The notes under the pieces: generated by a model
The model's database searches: none
Told to the model about the DNA's origin: nothing
What the model saw: only the letters and a program-made list of their open reading frames with translations
DNA from: Rhizomicrobium electricum
GTDB taxonomy: Bacteria > Pseudomonadota > Alphaproteobacteria > Micropepsales > Micropepsaceae
Reading direction: 5' to 3'
DNA: 64,000 nucleotides
NCBI RefSeq assembly: GCF_011762045.1
Contig: NZ_JAASQS010000007.1
Location: forward strand, 1-64,000
Shown: one piece after another, positions 60,970-64,000 of the stretch
How positions within the stretch are numbered: position 1 is the first letter of the stretch
How the letters are laid out: the number at the start of each line of letters is the position of its first letter
Program-made: the position numbers and the translations under genes

Positions 60970-62355
60970 TCAGCCTGCCGCCCGCTGCTCGCCGGGGCCG
61001 GGAATCGCCATGCCGGCTTGCGAGTACTCGCGCAGCTTGTTGCGCAAGGTGCGGATCGAAATGCCGAGGATGTTGGCCGCATGGGTGCGGTTGCCGAGGC
61101 AATGATCGAGCGTGTCGAGGATGAGATCGCGTTCGACATCGGCGACCGTGCGACCGACCAGTCCGCGTGTCACGGCGGCGGCGGATTCGACGGCATTGCG
61201 CACCGGGGCCGGCAGGTCGGTGGCGCCCGCCGCAAAGGTGGCGCTGCCCACCTGCTTGCCGTCCGGCAGGCGGATGGCTTCGGGGCCGATCTCGGTGCCC
61301 GACGCGAGCAACACGGCGCGATGCAACGTGTTCTCCAGTTCGCGCACATTGCCCGGCCAGGGATGCTGCACCAGGACCCGTTCGGTCGCCGGTGCGATCG
61401 GGCGGAACGCCACGCCGTTCGCTTCGGCGTATTTGCGGGCGAAATGGCGGGCCAGCGCGAGAATATCCTTGGGGCGCTCGCGCAAGGCCGGGATGCGCAG
61501 ATTGACGACATTGAGCCGGTAGAGAAGGTCTTCGCGGAACGTACCTTTCTTGACGGCTTCGGCGAGGTCGCGGTTGGAGGTCGCGATAATGCGGATGTCG
61601 ACCTTGACCGGGCGGGTGCCGCCGACCCGGTCGATCTCGCGTTCCTGGATGGCGCGCAGGAGCTTGGCCTGCAGGCGCGCGTCCATCTCGCTGATTTCGT
61701 CGAGCAGCAGCGTGCCGGAATTGGCTTCCTCGAACTTGCCGACGCGGCGCGCCACGGCGCCGGTGAAGGCGCCCTTCTCGTGACCGAACAGTTCGGATTC
61801 GAGCAGGTTCTCCGGGATCGCCGCACAGTTGACGGAAATGAACGGCTTGTCGGCGCGGTTCGACTTCTTATGGACGTAGCGGGCCAGCACTTCCTTGCCG
61901 ACGCCGGACTCGCCGGTGAGCAGGATCGAGGCCTCCGAGGGCGCGACCTGATCGGCCATGGTGATCACGGACTGCATCGCTTCGTCCTCGAAGATCATCT
62001 GGTGCGATTCGTCGGCGACCGCCGCGAACACCGCTGCGATCAGTTCCGGATCGGGCGGCAGCGGCAGGTATTCCTTGGCGCCGGCGCGGATCGCTTCGAC
62101 GGCCCGCCGGGCATCGGTACCGACGCCGCAGGCGACCACCGGCGTGCAGATGTGTTCGGCCGCGAGGCCGCGCACCAGGGCCGAGATGTCGAGAACGACG
62201 TCGCAGAGGACGAGATCCGATCCCGATCCGCCGCGCAAGGCGGCGAACGCCATTTCAATGTCGGTGGCGTGAGTCACCTTGGCGCCGCGTGCCAGGGCGA
62301 TCTTGGTGGCAAGTCCGATCTGACCCGAGAGGGAGCCGACGATGAGGAGACGCAT
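60970..62355 (-). CDS. flbD: Sigma-54-dependent flagellar regulator FlbD
   Basis: A 461-residue activator. An N-terminal receiver-like domain (Asp52 present, other acidic residues missing), an AAA+ domain with Walker A GESGVGKE (148-155) and GAFTGA (195-200), and a C-terminal Fis-type helix-turn-helix (LDHCLGNRTHAANILGISIRTLRNKLREY) are seen. In Caulobacter FlbD turns on late sigma-54 flagellar genes and represses early ones. Its place after fliG-fliH-fliN is the Caulobacter order. Confidence 0.95.
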   Translation of the reverse strand: MRLLIVGSLSGQIGLATKIALARGAKVTHATDIEMAFAALRGGSGSDLVLCDVVLDISALVRGLAAEHICTPVVACGVGTDARRAVEAIRAGAKEYLPLPPDPELIAAVFAAVADESHQMIFEDEAMQSVITMADQVAPSEASILLTGESGVGKEVLARYVHKKSNRADKPFISVNCAAIPENLLESELFGHEKGAFTGAVARRVGKFEEANSGTLLLDEISEMDARLQAKLLRAIQEREIDRVGGTRPVKVDIRIIATSNRDLAEAVKKGTFREDLLYRLNVVNLRIPALRERPKDILALARHFARKYAEANGVAFRPIAPATERVLVQHPWPGNVRELENTLHRAVLLASGTEIGPEAIRLPDGKQVGSATFAAGATDLPAPVRNAVESAAAVTRGLVGRTVADVERDLILDTLDHCLGNRTHAANILGISIRTLRNKLREYSQAGMAIPGPGEQRAAG

Positions 62356-62378
62356 GATGAAGGTCCTTATGGTTCAGG

Positions 62379-62738
62379 TCAGCTTTGGCCGGCCTTGATG
62401 ATTTCCGTCATGGTGACGCCGAGCCGGTCTTCCACCAGCACGACTTCCCCACGCGCGACCAGCCGGTCGTTGACATAAATATCGATCGCTTCGCCGACCT
62501 TGCGGTCGAGCTCGACGATGGTTCCCTTGGCGAGCTTCAGGAGCTGGCTCACTTCCATGGCCGACTTGCCGAGCACGGCCGAAACCGTCACCGGAACGTC
62601 GAACACCGCCTCGAGATCCTGGGCACTGTGCTTGACTTCCGCTTCGTTGCCGGCGTCGCCGTGCAGCAACGCCTGCGAAGCGCCTTCGGGTTGCTCGAGC
62701 GACAGGTCGGGCAGATCGACATCATCGTTGCCGGCCAT
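62379..62738 (-). CDS. fliN: Flagellar switch protein FliN
   Basis: A 119-residue switch protein with the SpoA domain in the C-terminal 80 residues: DVPVTVSAVLGKSAMEVSQLLKLAKGTIVELDRKVGEAIDIYVNDRLVARGEVVLVEDRLGVTMTEI. The acidic N-terminus is variable. It forms the C-ring with FliG and FliM. It lies 3 bp after fliH. Confidence 0.97.
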   Translation of the reverse strand: MAGNDDVDLPDLSLEQPEGASQALLHGDAGNEAEVKHSAQDLEAVFDVPVTVSAVLGKSAMEVSQLLKLAKGTIVELDRKVGEAIDIYVNDRLVARGEVVLVEDRLGVTMTEIIKAGQS

Positions 62739-62741
62739 GGC

Positions 62742-63371
62742 TTATCCTTTCTGTGCACTGATTTGCGAGAAGCGACGGGCGATGACTTCGCCGATTGCCT
62801 CTGCAAGATGATTCATGCTGCGCTCGGCACCGCCGCCGCGCCATTCGATGCGGCAATCCCCGTCCATCATGCCCGGCTCGGGGCTGGCGACGATGCGGCC
62901 TTCGTAGCCGCAATCGCGGGCGAGGTCTTCGAGCTTGTCCTTGATGGCGGCGACGACGTTCGGGGCGGCCCGCAAGACGATACGCGGTTCGGTGATCGCC
63001 TGATGGATGGCTTCGTAAACCGCCGCCTCGACGTCGGCTTGCGGCAAGGCGGCCACGGCTTCGGCTGCGAGCTTTCGGGCGCAAACGAGGGCGAGTTGGG
63101 CGGCTTCCTGGCGCAGTTCTTCGATCTGGTTCTGGGCCGAGCCCACCGATTGCTGCACCACGGCACAAAGCTGTTCGACCGCCGCGGCGACCTGCTCGGC
63201 GGCGCGCACCTGGCCGACCTTCATGCCGTCGTGGCGCGCGCGCGACAGCATGGCGTCGAGTTCCTCTTGGGTGAGGATCTTGCGCTGGCGGGCACGCGCG
63301 GCGTTCGAGACCAAGTCGCCTTCGGGGCGGAACTCGACGTCGAACTTGAATTTCTGCGGTTCGGCGCTCAT
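62742..63371 (-). CDS. fliH: Flagellar export regulator FliH (FlbE)
   Basis: A 209-residue protein: an FDVEFRP N-terminus, a helical middle with EQVAAAVEQL/VQQSVGSAQNQIEELRQEAAQLAL, and a FliH-type C-terminal domain (GYEGRIVASPEPGMMDGDCRIEWRGGGAERS). It holds FliI near the gate. In Caulobacter the gene is called flbE. It begins 1 bp before the fliG stop region ends, so the spacing is tight. Confidence 0.9.
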   Translation of the reverse strand: MSAEPQKFKFDVEFRPEGDLVSNAARARQRKILTQEELDAMLSRARHDGMKVGQVRAAEQVAAAVEQLCAVVQQSVGSAQNQIEELRQEAAQLALVCARKLAAEAVAALPQADVEAAVYEAIHQAITEPRIVLRAAPNVVAAIKDKLEDLARDCGYEGRIVASPEPGMMDGDCRIEWRGGGAERSMNHLAEAIGEVIARRFSQISAQKG

Positions 63372-63372
63372 C

Positions 63373-64000
63373 TCAGTACACCAGCTCGTCTTCGCCCTGC
63401 TTGGAGGCGATCATGATCTCACCCTTATTGGCGAGGTCCTTGGCGGTATTGACCATGCGCATTTGCGCTTCGTCGACGTCCTTGAGACGGACCGGGCCCA
63501 TCGATTCCATGTCTTCGCGCAGGATCTTGCCGGCGCGTTCGCTCATGTTCGAGAAGAAGACGTCGCGCAAGGAGTCGGTGGCGCCCTTCATGGCCAGCGC
63601 CAGCTTGTCCTTCTCGACATGGCGCAGCAGCGTCTGGATCGAACCCGGATCGAGCTTGCCGAGATCCTCGAAGGTGAACATCAGGGCCTTGATGCGCTCG
63701 GCGGAGTCGCGGTTGCGTTCTTCCAGCGCGGTGACGAAGCGGTTCTCGGTCTGGCGGTCGAAGTTGTTGAAGATTTCGGCCATCATTTCGTGCGCGTCGC
63801 GCTTGGCGGTACGGGCGAGATTCGACATGAACTCGACGCGCAAGGTGCGTTCGACCTTGTCGAGAATGTCCTTCTGCACGCTTTCCATCCGCAGCATGCG
63901 CTGCACCACTTCGAGGGCGAATTCTTCCGGCAGCGAGGCCAGCACGCGGGCGGCGTGTTCCGGCTTGATCTTCGACAGCACCACCGCGACGGTCTGCGGG
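63373..64000 (-). CDS. fliG: Flagellar motor switch protein FliG (5' end outside the window)
   Basis: The visible part (about 209 residues) is the middle and C-terminal portion of Fli[36 protein letters not shown] (Armadillo region), [33 protein letters not shown] and the [32 protein letters not shown] torque domain with its charged residues. The frame stays open to the window edge, so the start lies beyond. fliF is expected next on the right. Confidence 0.97.
   Translation of the reverse strand, partial: PQTVAVVLSKIKPEHAARVLASLPEEFALEVVQRMLRMESVQKDILDKVERTLRVEFMSNLARTAKRDAHEMMAEIFNNFDRQTENRFVTALEERNRDSAERIKALMFTFEDLGKLDPGSIQTLLRHVEKDKLALAMKGATDSLRDVFFSNMSERAGKILREDMESMGPVRLKDVDEAQMRMVNTAKDLANKGEIMIASKQGEDELVY

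Overview
This is a GC-rich chromosomal window from a flagellated alphaproteobacterium built on the Caulobacter cell-cycle plan. It carries cckA, ctrA, rcdA, trcR and flbD, alphaproteobacterial LexA sites (GTTC-N7-GTTC) and CtrA sites (TTAA-N7-TTAA). Its three flagellar blocks are arranged as in Caulobacter and its relatives. The exact genus cannot be fixed from sequence reading alone. I saw no rRNA, tRNA, CRISPR array, transposase or phage gene, so this looks like core genome with small accessory insertions and several families of non-coding repeats.

Layout. 0.1-5.5 kb: recA, alaS and a cyclic-nucleotide-gated K+ channel gene on the minus strand, with SOS boxes in front of recA. 5.6-7.2 kb: three tandem hemerythrin-like genes. 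7.5-11.1 kb: a small membrane protein, then a TonB-dependent siderophore receptor with a PepSY membrane partner behind a Fur-like dyad. 11.3-14 kb: cckA and a DUF4236/SH3 protein. 14-17.2 kb: an SGNH hydrolase/polysaccharide deacetylase pair and a nucleoside hydrolase. 17.2-21.8 kb: flgB-flgC-fliE-fliQ-fliR-flhB diverging from fliO-fliP across two perfect CtrA boxes. 22-30.8 kb: CDF metal exporter, NatAB-like ABC exporter, GH31 glycosidase behind a LacI-type operator, DEAD-box helicase, DUF1593 protein. 31-39.9 kb: rpsU, def, COQ9, two cupins, purE, a diguanylate cyclase, two YdcH-like genes around ubiX, and transporters, with a 58-bp tandem palindromic repeat at 38.1 kb. 39.9-43.5 kb: MFS transporter, cheW and an MCP. 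43.8-49.1 kb: trcR, quinone oxidoreductase, DUF1192, rcdA, rpmE, MsbA-like ABC transporter. 49.3-51 kb: paraoxonase-like protein and Kdo hydroxylase. 51.2-53.9 kb: ctrA diverging from fliI-fliJ. 54-56.2 kb: DoxX, an alpha/beta hydrolase and an AraC/GyrI regulator. 56.2-57 kb: about 0.8 kb of repeats and no gene. 57-64 kb: fliG (cut by the window end)-fliH-fliN-flbD-flhA-flhF-flhG.

How the parts fit. CckA (His322) feeds phosphate toward CtrA. RcdA is an adaptor for CtrA proteolysis, TrcR is another cell-cycle regulator, and CtrA sites sit in the flgB/fliO promoter region. FlbD is the sigma-54 activator for later flagellar genes. Export gate (FlhA, FlhB, FliO, FliP, FliQ, FliR), export ATPase (FliI, FliH, FliJ), switch (FliG, FliN), rod (FlgB, FlgC, FliE) and placement (FlhF, FlhG) proteins are all present. 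The least expected content is three dispersed palindromic repeat families (A, B, C), which fill many gaps and in one case supply the last codons and stop of an ABC transporter gene.
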